DNA from: VBAS01 sp963773465
GTDB lineage: Bacteria > Bacteroidota > Bacteroidia > Chitinophagales > Chitinophagaceae
Length of the DNA: 64,000 nt
Direction of reading: 5' to 3'
NCBI GenBank assembly: GCA_963773465.1
Contig: CAVZBF010000002.1
Location: 1,426,001-1,490,000 of the forward strand
Within the stretch, counting starts at the first letter, position 1. Every line of letters begins with the position of its first letter. Below are positions 57,272 through 64,000 of the stretch, in pieces. The position numbers and the translations under genes are program-made. The notes below the pieces were generated by a model that saw only the letters and a program-made list of their open reading frames with translations, was not told where the DNA came from and did no database searches.

Positions 57272-57994
57272 CTAATCTATTTTTTTCACTGAGCCGGCCC
57301 CCGATTCATTTTTATCCTGAACAACAGCATTTCCCTTATACGAAATACTTGAAGCGCCGGACGCATGCGGAATTATTCTTACACTTGCATACACTTCGGC
57401 ACTGCTGGCGCCATTTGCTTCTACGTCTGTGTTTTCCGTAAGCAGATCGAAACACCTGATCTGGCTTGCGCCTGAAGCCCCGGCTTCAAAATCTTTGGTT
57501 CTGCCCCGTATCGTAAGATCACTTGCTCCTGAAATATCAACTGATATCCTTGGTGCATTAAATTCCAGTTTCGCATTGCTGGCCCCGCTCAGACCAACAC
57601 GAAGCGTTTCAGTTGCCGTGATCTCGTTCTCACTGCGAATATTGCTTGCACCGGAAATTTCGAATTCCCTATATAAAGGATTGCTCACATACACTTTTAT
57701 CGTATTGGTTGGTCTTATCCACACGCCTCTTCGTGTTTTTATTACCAGTGTTGAATTGTCAGTATACACTTCAACATATTGTAATAAATTATCATCGGCT
57801 TCTACTTTTACCGAGGTGGAAGAATCCTGCTTTACATAAACATCGATAGCACCGGATACCTCGATGCTATGAAAACCTGATGCGCTGCGGGTATCACTTA
57901 TAATATGTCCGCTGCCTCTTTCTCTTCTGCCAAAATCACGGCAACCCGATGCCAACACGAGGATAACCAACGAGAACAGAAATACATTTTTCAT
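57272..57994 (-). CDS. GIN-domain (DUF2807) lipoprotein
   Basis: 240 residues from ATG 57994. Lipoprotein signal MKNVFLFSLVILVLASGC. Right-handed beta-helix-type repeats follow: GFHSIEVSGAIDVYVKQDSSTSVKVEADDNLLQYVEVYTDNSTLVIKTRRG, then ISGASN, LSGASNAKLEF, ISGASDLTIRG, ASGASQIRCF, ANGASSAEVYA, ASGASSISYKG. This is the common Bacteroidota DUF2807 family, presumed surface or periplasmic adhesin-like; function unknown. A longer start at 58051 lies upstream of the -7 box and is rejected. Confidence 0.92.
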   Translation of the reverse strand: MKNVFLFSLVILVLASGCRDFGRRERGSGHIISDTRSASGFHSIEVSGAIDVYVKQDSSTSVKVEADDNLLQYVEVYTDNSTLVIKTRRGVWIRPTNTIKVYVSNPLYREFEISGASNIRSENEITATETLRVGLSGASNAKLEFNAPRISVDISGASDLTIRGRTKDFEAGASGASQIRCFDLLTENTDVEANGASSAEVYASVRIIPHASGASSISYKGNAVVQDKNESGAGSVKKID

Positions 57995-58013
57995 TGTAGT
58001 TAGTTTATTGAGC

Positions 58014-58021
58014 CGAAGGTA
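58014..58021 (-). promoter_or_regulatory. -7 promoter box (TACCTTCG on the minus strand)
   Basis: Close to TAnnTTTG (one T to C), 20 bases before ATG 57994. Confidence 0.45.
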
Positions 58022-58089
58022 AATAGTTTTCCTGTCCGGAAAACAATCCATAAGACAAGAGGAAGCAGAAAGAGGTTACAGGTATAAAT

Positions 58090-58200
58090 AAGTGGTGCGT
58101 GAATGGTTAATGGTGAGTGGTGAATGGTGAGTGGTGAATAATTGGCTGCCAGGATCTATTGATCATTCACCATTGACCATTCACGAAAGCTCAATAGCGA
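58090..58200. repeat. Inverted GTGAATGGTnAATGGTGA repeat
   Basis: CGTGAATGGTTAATGGTGAG with further GTGGTGAATGGTGA copies (58091-58138) faces CATTCACCATTGACCATTCACG (about 58167-58188), an imperfect inverted repeat that can fold into one long stem. Intergenic. Confidence 0.65.
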
Positions 58201-58229
58201 TTAGGACCCGTCGCTGGTTCCGGGCAGGC

Positions 58230-58316
58230 TACTGCAACAATTGACGAATAGAATTGTTGCAGTACAAGAGTGCGACGCAACAAAAGCTTAATCAAGGAAC
58301 CCAAAGCTGGTATCAA
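58230..58316. repeat. Hairpin plus GTGCGACGCAAC-type repeat, copy 3
   Basis: TACTGCAACAATT / AATTGTTGCAGTA (58230-58264) is a perfect 13-bp stem with a 9-base loop. It runs directly into GTACAAGAGTGCGACGCAAC-AAAAGC...AAGCTGGTATCAAAA (58262-58316). It lies 65 bp before guaA and could affect its leader. Confidence 0.65.
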
Positions 58317-58368
58317 AAAAAATAAAACAACAACCATAAACCGTCATCCGCAACGGGTAACCGTTTCT

Positions 58369-58376
58369 TATCTTCG
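58369..58376 (+). promoter_or_regulatory. -7 promoter box of guaA (TATCTTCG)
   Basis: Close to TAnnTTTG (T to C at one position), 5 bases before ATG 58382. Confidence 0.4.
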
Positions 58377-58381
58377 CAGCC

Positions 58382-60029
58382 ATGACGGAGAAAATACTGA
58401 TCCTTGATTTTGGCTCCCAATATACCCAACTAATTGCCCGTGCCGTAAGGGAAGCCAATGTGTACTGCGAGATTATTCCTTATCATAAAAATTTTGAATA
58501 CGGGCCGGGATTAAAAGGCATTATATTAAGTGGTTCGCCATTTTCAGTAAATGATGCTGATTCACCCGATGTAAATGTTCAGTTTATGGCCGACCGGGTG
58601 CCGGTACTGGGAGTTTGCTATGGCGCACAGCTGACTGCAAAAAGATTTGGCGGCCGTGTGGAGAAAAGTAATAAGCGGGAATATGGAAGAGCATTGCTTC
58701 ATAAACACAAAGATGATGTGCTGCTGCATGATGTAATGGAAAAAAGCCAGGTATGGATGAGCCATGCAGATACTATTCTTGAATTACCACAGGGTTTTGA
58801 ATTGCTGGCAACGACGGAGAGTATTCCGATAGCAGCATTTCGAAAGTTGGGAGTCAGGGGTCGGGAGTCAGGAGTCGGGAGTCAGGAGTCAGGAGTCAGC
58901 AATCAAAATTCAAAAGTAAAAACTCAAAAACAAGGAAATGGTACTCCGAACTCGGAACTAAGAACTAAGAACTTTCCTTTATATGGTTTACAATTTCATC
59001 CCGAAGTTTATCATAGCATTGAAGGGAAAAAAATACTCCACAATTTTTTGGTGAATATCTGCGGCTGCAGCCAGGAGTGGACCCCTGCGCATTTTATTTC
59101 CGATACGGTTGAAACATTAAAAAAACAAATCGGCGATCGCAAGGTGATAATGGCATTGAGCGGTGGTGTTGATTCTACAGTGGCCGCTACACTAATTCAC
59201 AAAGCGATCGGTGATAACCTTTATGGAATTTTTGTTGACAATGGCGTGCTGCGCAAAAACGAATTTGAAAATGTATTGACAACTTATGGCAAGCTGGGCT
59301 TGAATGTAAAAGGTATTGATGCAAAAAATATTTTTTACAATCAATTGGCTGGTAAAACCGATCCTGAAGCAAAAAGAAAAGTGATCGGGAGTTTATTCAT
59401 TGATATTTTCCAGGAGGAAGCAAAAAAAATTCCAGGTATCGATTTGCTTGGGCAGGGAACTATTTATCCTGATGTAATTGAAAGCATGTCGGTACATGGG
59501 CCTTCGCAAACCATCAAATCACACCATAATGTGGGTGGCTTACCGGAGCACCTGCATCTTGAGCTGGTAGAACCTTTACGTTCTCTTATTTAAAGATGAA
59601 GTAAGAAAAGTAGGAAGAGAGCTTGGCATTCCCGCGGGAATGATCGACCGGCATCCTTTTCCCGGCCCGGGACTTGCTATAAGGATTTTAGGCGAAGTGA
59701 CTGAAGAAAAAGTGAGTTTGTTGCAACAGGCGGATGATGTATATATAAATGCTTTAAAAGACCATCACCTCTATGCAACTGTTTGGCAAGCCGGTGCAAT
59801 CTTATTGCCGGTAAAAAGTGTGGGGGTGATGGGTGATGAAAGAACGTATGAATTTACTGTGGCATTGAGAGCGGTAACAAGTGTTGATGGTATGACAGCA
59901 GATTGGGCCCATTTACCGTATGATTTTTTAGCTCATGTGTCCAGTGAAATTATAAATAATGTAAAAGGTATCAACCGGGTGGTATATGATATCAGCAGTA
60001 AACCACCGGCGACGATTGAGTGGGAATAA
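58382..60029 (+). CDS. guaA: GMP synthase (glutamine-hydrolysing) with in-frame repeat insertion; one frameshift
   Basis: Glutaminase domain with catalytic Cys79 (GVCYGAQ) and His206/Glu208 (QFHPEVYHS). ATP-pyrophosphatase domain with ALSGGVDSTVAATLI, and C-terminal dimerisation domain with RHPFPGPGLAIRILGE and PPATIEWE. It converts XMP to GMP. Two oddities. Residues about 156-198 (LGVRGRESGVGSQESGVS...ELRTKNF) are encoded by the dispersed GAGTC/GAGTTCGGA repeat and have no counterpart in normal GuaA, where AAF(x)5 leads directly to YG(L/V)QFHPE. The frame shifts near 59587 (LRSLLFKDEVRKVG), a likely sequencing error in an essential gene. About 549 residues. Confidence 0.95.
58846..58976 (+). 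repeat. In-frame dispersed repeat inside guaA
   Basis: GGGAGTCAGGGGTCGGGAGTC and further GGAGTCAG/GGGAGTC copies, then AAAATTCAAAAGTAAAAACTC, then ACTCCGAACTCGGAACTAAG and AACTAAGAAC. The same components occur at 56161-56279, 17600 and 18387. About 130 bp, a multiple of three, with no stop in the gene's frame. Confidence 0.85.
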
Positions 60030-60035
60030 ACCACG

Positions 60036-60053
60036 TCCCGATAGCTATCGGGA
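60036..60053. repeat. TCCCGATAGCTATCGGGA palindrome
   Basis: Perfect 18-bp palindrome between guaA and the next gene; identical to 16688-16705 and related to 4053-4070. Possibly a weak terminator, but it recurs in unrelated contexts. Confidence 0.7.
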
Positions 60054-60071
60054 TTTAAGATAGAAAGGATT

Positions 60072-61244
60072 ATGCGGAAACCAGGAACATATATTTTGAT
60101 TGTTATCGTCCTATTACTTGGACAAACTGAAAATTTTGCACAAAACGGCTCTAAGCAAAAGATCGCCGTCTTTGTTCCTTTGTATCTTGATTCTGCTTTT
60201 GATGCAACCAACGGTTATCGTTACGATAAAAGCTTTCCGAAATTTATAAACCCCGGTCTTGAATTTTATGAGGGTATCCAGTTTGCGCTGGATTCTTTGA
60301 ATAAGGAAAATACACAACTTGAAGTTTTTGTTTTTGATACCCGGTCTTCAAAAACCTTATTGCAGGAACAATTAAATGAGCTTGATAGTGTAGGTTTAAT
60401 AATTGCCCATGCCAATGCCCAGGAAAATTGGGTGCTTGCAGATGAAGCAAGAATAAGAAAGGTACCGTATATAAATGTGAACCTTCCCAATGATGGCGGT
60501 ATTACCAACAATCCCTATTTCGTAATGCTGAACCCCTCGCTGAAAACGCATGTTGAAATGGTGTACCGCTACCTTCAAAAATATTTTCCGCTGAATACGA
60601 TAACAGTGCTGAGGAAGAAAGGGCAGATGGAAGATCTTATTAAGACTTATTTGGATGATTTCAGCAAGTCAACGGTATCCGTTCCATTAAAATTAAATTT
60701 CGTTGATCTTGACGATTTCTTTACCGAAAAACAATTATTACCATTTCTTGACAGCAGCCGGCATACTATTTTTTTTGCGGCAAGTCTTGACGAAAATTTT
60801 AATCGCCGTTTGATAATGCAATTTGTGTTAGCAGGAAAGCAATACAAGACAACGATCATCGGCATGCCAACGCTTGATAATCTTGAAAAAGATTTTTCAA
60901 AACAGGAATATAAGGGTCCCGAAATTATTTACGGCAATCCTTTTTACAATTCCAAAATGGACAAAGTAAGTACGCAGATCAATAATCATTTCACTACAAA
61001 AATGTTTGCCCGTCCAAGCGACATGGTCTTCCGCGGCTATGAAGTGATGTGGAAATATTCCAAGCTGCTTGCACAATATAAAGCCGATCTCTCCTCCAAC
61101 CTTTCCAATAAAAGCAACAAAGTATTTACCGACTTCGACATTCAGCCGGTGCTGAACAAGGAAACAATGACGATGGAATATTTCGAGAATAAAAAATTGT
61201 ATTTCATCAGGTGGCAGGATGGAGTTATCAGGGGAGTAAATTAA
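60072..61244 (+). CDS. Periplasmic binding protein-like fold (Peripla_BP_6-like)
   Basis: 390 residues. Signal peptide MRKPGTYILIVIVLLLGQTENFAQ, then KIAVFVPLYLDSAF...FYEGIQFALDSLNKENTQLEVFVFDTRSS, the start of a type 1 periplasmic-binding fold with two lobes (second-lobe strands TIFFAASLDENFNRR and TTIIGMPTLDNLEKDF). No transporter genes are near. In Bacteroidota such proteins often follow guaA and may be stand-alone ligand binders or relatives of penicillin-binding-protein activators. It starts 42 bp after guaA and may share its transcript. Confidence 0.75.
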   Translation: MRKPGTYILIVIVLLLGQTENFAQNGSKQKIAVFVPLYLDSAFDATNGYRYDKSFPKFINPGLEFYEGIQFALDSLNKENTQLEVFVFDTRSSKTLLQEQLNELDSVGLIIAHANAQENWVLADEARIRKVPYINVNLPNDGGITNNPYFVMLNPSLKTHVEMVYRYLQKYFPLNTITVLRKKGQMEDLIKTYLDDFSKSTVSVPLKLNFVDLDDFFTEKQLLPFLDSSRHTIFFAASLDENFNRRLIMQFVLAGKQYKTTIIGMPTLDNLEKDFSKQEYKGPEIIYGNPFYNSKMDKVSTQINNHFTTKMFARPSDMVFRGYEVMWKYSKLLAQYKADLSSNLSNKSNKVFTDFDIQPVLNKETMTMEYFENKKLYFIRWQDGVIRGVN

Positions 61245-61340
61245 AAAAAATTCTGCCGCTAATTCTGCGCTAAAGGGCGAGACCTTTAATCTTCAATTTT
61301 CCATGTTCTACTTATTTCTTTTTACACATTAAGTGATGTT

Positions 61341-61601
61341 CGTTGTCCCCCGCTGGCGGGGGAAGTACTTCAACTGCGAAGAATTTTCAAGTGGGGGTGG
61401 ACCTAGGCTCACTGCTCATTTTTTTATCAATCCGGTTTTCAAAAAATCCATGCACAGCATTAATAGGTTCTTATTGTAGTCGTGATTGGAATAATCGTCT
61501 TTCATCATTTGACAGTTACAATTTGCAGCCAAGTTCTATCCACCCCCATTTCGATTTTTTCTTCAGGTTGTATATCCGGCCCCCGCCAGCGGGGGATAAT
61601 G
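61341..61601. mobile_element. Palindrome-ended element with internally deleted DUF559 gene
   Basis: 261 bp. Ends CGTTGTCCCCCGCTGGCGGG (61341) and CCAGCGGGGGATAATG (to 61601). On the minus strand it encodes MKDDYSNHDYNKNL (compare MDYDNHKYNKNL of the intact nuclease), then fuses to the C-terminal part INAVHGFFENRIDKKMSSEPRSTPT (compare IKIVHDTLENWIESKMNSTVKSTPT), in a different frame. About 300 bp of the gene's middle is missing. The remnant shows that the small elements derive from nuclease-bearing copies. Confidence 0.8.
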
Positions 61602-61627
61602 CAAACCCCGATTTTGAAAATAAAAAA

Positions 61628-61655
61628 AAGCCACCCCGATTAACCGGGATGGCTT
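61628..61655 (-). terminator. Rho-independent terminator of the last gene
   Basis: Stem AAGCCACCCCGATTAA / CCGGGATGGCTT (one mismatch), followed on the minus strand by an eight-base T-run, 25 bp past the stop of the secreted protein. Confidence 0.88.
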
Positions 61656-61680
61656 GAAAGAACCATCGTGGTAAATTACC

Positions 61681-64000
61681 TTACTGTTTTACCAGCTTCA
61701 GTGTTTTTCGGTTTACACCCTGTCGCACTTCAACAATGTATGCACCTACTTTCAGATCTTCACCAAACTTTATTGCACCGCTTCCATCTCCTCTTTCTAT
61801 CTTCTTCACTTGTCTGCCTATGGCATCATACACTACGATCTGTACTTTTTCATTGCTGGCTCCTTCGAGATACAATGTGAACTGATGCTCAGTTGGATTC
61901 GGGAATGCTTTTACATTGAATGGAAGAACTGCTTCTGCAGGTTTATCCATTGTTATGCTTGCGTCTGTAGTCTTCGTCGGAGCGCCGGATGAAGTTCCCT
62001 GGCGAATCTGGATGTTTCCTCCATCAAGGTTTTGGAGAGTAATTGTGCTGGTAGAATTTACCCAGGTGTTAGTCGAATACCACAAGACATTATTTTTGTC
62101 TTTGACAGCAAATCCAATTCTGTCGAGCGTAGCTCCTGTTGAACCAGGTTCACCATTATCCTCCACCGTTAAATAAATAGTTCCATTACCTTCTCCCCAA
62201 CATCCTGATGGATTTACGCAAACACCATTCACTATATCGGTAACATCCTTCAATACTGCATTACCATAGGTTATTTCAGCTTTGCGCTTAACCGGTGTTG
62301 TATTTGGTGGAGAGATCACTGTTATTTTAAGGAATGTTGGTTTATTACTCTTCACATGGTAAGTGCGTCCGTTACGGCGAATAATCGTATTGAAATTCCC
62401 CTGCAGGTTGGTGAGACTCTTATTCCATTTTACATTATAGCCCCAGTTATTCTTGCCCGATGCTATACCGCCAGGTGCAACGTTTGGACCATACGCATTG
62501 CTGGTAAGAATAATATATCCTCCACCCGCAGAGAAATCATCGGAAGGCGCTGCAACAGTTACCTGTGTTGACTGGTCATCACAATTGGCATTTGTATAAT
62601 AATTATTAACTACCCATGAAACATCAAAGGTCTTGCAAAGGTTGCTGCTTGATAAAGTAACTACATAATCATAATAGAATGTTGCCTGAGTTGCCGTTGA
62701 TCCCGGATCCATTACTGCGGTAAATGGACTGCCTGCCACAGGTGCATTGGTAGCTGCATCATTTACATAAAACTTAACTGTTGCATTCCGTACGTCGCCC
62801 AGCGATCCGTCGGCATCTTCTGTAACGACCACCTGGAAGCGAACGGTTGCAGTACCACCTGTTGGACTATTAGAATTTACAAACAATGTCCCATTATAAG
62901 AACCGCAAGCATCCTCCGGAGTAATATCAAATGGATCACTGTCTGATGAAGGACAATATGTACCATCACCCGCAAAGCTGCTTACAACAGTATACGTTGG
63001 TATCGGACTCTGATTAATCGTGAGGTTAGCTGTTGCTTCACCCAAATAACTTGTACCGCCTCCACTGCCGCCATACGTATCGCTCACAGATTGTGTGCCG
63101 ATCGTAAAGGTGACGGTTTTATTTTGGATAGGTACTCCAGGCAGGCCGCCCGTCATATCATATAACGTTGCTTTCAAATATGCTGCATCAGAATACTGTT
63201 CGGAAAGGTCGCCACTATACACAAGTTTAGTCGGACGCTTATTGACCGTTACCGTTGCATTGCAGGTTGACGTATTTCCGCAAGCATCCGAAGCAGTTAA
63301 CTTAACCGTAAATGCCTTTGAACATGTACTGCCAACTTCTGCATCTGTAAAGTGGGTTTTGTCAACACTTACAGTAACACTGCTGCAATTATCACTTGAG
63401 CTTGCAGTAACATCAGTAGCAACAATGTCTACATATCCACCTGTGCCTAGTGTTACCGATATGTTCTTACAACTTACTCCCGGTGCTTCATCATCGATCA
63501 CAGTTATAGTATGAGATACTGTAGAAGTATTGTTGCAGCCGTCAGTTAGTTGATAATATCTCGTAATGACAAGTGCATTGCCCGGACATCCTGCTCCGCC
63601 ATTATTTGTAGTAGCTAATGGTAAGTAAGCAACTGTTGGCGTGCCGCCACAATTATCAGCCTCATCAGTAATTACTGCAGGGTTAGGAGCCGGTACATCA
63701 GTAGCACACTTATAGCTCGAGCTCCTGTTAGTTGCTGTTGGCGGTGTTACATCATAAGTCCAATTCACTGTTCTCGATGTTGTTGATGTATTGCCGCATG
63801 CGTCTCTTGCTGTAAATGTTCTTGTTTGTGAACGACCGCATCCGTTGCTCACGACATTACCATCGCTTTGGGTTACTGTCGGTGTACCACATGCATCTGT
63901 TGCCGTTGCTGTACCAAGGGACGCATCCACATCGGTTGCGCTCGGGTTGCATGCAGCTAATGCAGGTGCCGGTGTTAAGCTCACTACCGGTGGCGTTACA
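61681..64000 (-). CDS. Large secreted HYR-domain protein, type IX secretion substrate (5' end beyond window)
   Basis: The frame is open to the window edge, so the start lies outside. Visible are at least three HYR-type repeats (ARDACGNTSTTSRTVNWTYDVTPPTA, VIDDEAPGVSC, LTASDACGNTSTCNATVTVNKRP), an Ig-like region (KLVYSGDLSEQYSDAAYLKATLYD), and a cohesin-like or surface region (WGEGNGTIYLTVEDNGEPGSTGATLDRIGFAVKDKN). The Por secretion sorting domain is at the end (VKAFPNPTEHQFTLYLEGASNEKVQIVVYDAIGRQVKKIE...GAYIVEVRQGVNRKTLKLVKQ). It probably serves as a surface adhesin or matrix protein. No frameshift over 2.3 kb. Confidence 0.9.
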   Translation of the reverse strand, partial: VTPPVVSLTPAPALAACNPSATDVDASLGTATATDACGTPTVTQSDGNVVSNGCGRSQTRTFTARDACGNTSTTSRTVNWTYDVTPPTATNRSSSYKCATDVPAPNPAVITDEADNCGGTPTVAYLPLATTNNGGAGCPGNALVITRYYQLTDGCNNTSTVSHTITVIDDEAPGVSCKNISVTLGTGGYVDIVATDVTASSSDNCSSVTVSVDKTHFTDAEVGSTCSKAFTVKLTASDACGNTSTCNATVTVNKRPTKLVYSGDLSEQYSDAAYLKATLYDMTGGLPGVPIQNKTVTFTIGTQSVSDTYGGSGGGTSYLGEATANLTINQSPIPTYTVVSSFAGDGTYCPSSDSDPFDITPEDACGSYNGTLFVNSNSPTGGTATVRFQVVVTEDADGSLGDVRNATVKFYVNDAATNAPVAGSPFTAVMDPGSTATQATFYYDYVVTLSSSNLCKTFDVSWVVNNYYTNANCDDQSTQVTVAAPSDDFSAGGGYIILTSNAYGPNVAPGGIASGKNNWGYNVKWNKSLTNLQGNFNTIIRRNGRTYHVKSNKPTFLKITVISPPNTTPVKRKAEITYGNAVLKDVTDIVNGVCVNPSGCWGEGNGTIYLTVEDNGEPGSTGATLDRIGFAVKDKNNVLWYSTNTWVNSTSTITLQNLDGGNIQIRQGTSSGAPTKTTDASITMDKPAEAVLPFNVKAFPNPTEHQFTLYLEGASNEKVQIVVYDAIGRQVKKIERGDGSGAIKFGEDLKVGAYIVEVRQGVNRKTLKLVKQ

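Noticed and set aside
1..64000. tRNA or rRNA genes
   Set aside because: I looked for TTCGA-type arms and conserved rRNA stretches by eye and saw none; a covariance search would be needed to exclude a tRNA fully.

Overview
The window comes from a Bacteroidota chromosome, most likely family Chitinophagaceae. The evidence is: two large secreted proteins with type IX secretion (T9SS) C-terminal sorting domains; Bacteroidota-style -7 boxes (TAnnTTTG) a short way upstream of starts; Bacteroidota-type DUF4296, DUF4835 and omega-subunit proteins; SGKWKLN-type secreted proteins; and low-to-middle GC. No rRNA, tRNA or CRISPR array was seen. Many housekeeping genes (coaBC, rpoZ, bamD, ompA-like, ispB, recJ, rpsF, guaA, scoA) are interrupted by single-base indels. 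Because several are essential, I read these as uncorrected sequencing errors, annotate each locus at full length and note the shifts.

Layout. 0-6.5 kb is accessory: a propeller lipoprotein, an IS91-type element made of a tyrosine recombinase plus a HUH/Y2 transposase, and a small cassette-like gene between two 17-nt direct repeats. 6.6-8.6 kb (minus strand) holds a secreted protein with a hydrophobic C-terminus, a small membrane protein and an outer-membrane-type protein. 8.9-16.5 kb is a signalling island: two tandem paralogous multi-TM proteins, a HisKA_3 kinase and a NarL-type regulator; then a methyltransferase, an orphan NarL-type regulator, and a second set of membrane protein, kinase and regulator. 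16.8-27.2 kb is core metabolism and envelope: succinyl-CoA:3-ketoacid CoA transferase, DUF4296, DUF4835, coaBC, rpoZ, bamD, an OmpA protein, a polyprenyl synthase and recJ. 27.3-32.7 kb is one 1,790-residue T9SS nuclease. 33-36 kb carries rpsF-rpsR-rplI, a lipoprotein and an RRM protein. 36-41.5 kb has an OmpR-type two-component pair, two tandem-domain universal stress proteins, a glycosyltransferase remnant and a lipid kinase. 41.6-45.1 kb has an oxidoreductase, a DUF4253 lipoprotein and a di-heme cytochrome. 48-56 kb has a divergent alpha-2-macroglobulin/PBP1C pair. 56-64 kb has a transglutaminase-like protein, a GIN-domain lipoprotein, guaA, a periplasmic-binding-like protein and the C-terminal part of a second T9SS protein.

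The most unusual content is a family of palindrome-ended repeats. Between 45.2 and 47.8 kb there is a tandem array of about 220-bp units whose ends are inverted copies of CCCCCGCTGGCGGGGG. The last unit holds an intact DUF559 (Vsr-like) endonuclease gene exactly between the same ends, and the repeat itself encodes the protein's last residues and stop. At 61.3 kb a 261-bp copy keeps only the first and last codons of the same gene, so it is an internal-deletion derivative. Together these look like an autonomous element, a deletion derivative and minimal non-autonomous copies, comparable in logic to RAYT/REP systems but with a different enzyme.

A second dispersed repeat, (GAGTTCGGA)n/(GGGAGTCA)n, has entered guaA in frame and adds about 43 residues to the glutaminase domain of GMP synthase. 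The paralogous membrane-protein genes share a putative operator of two GTTTTTTTC half-sites exactly 21 bp apart, and the first copy retains a 19-codon ghost of the kinase gene that follows the second copy.
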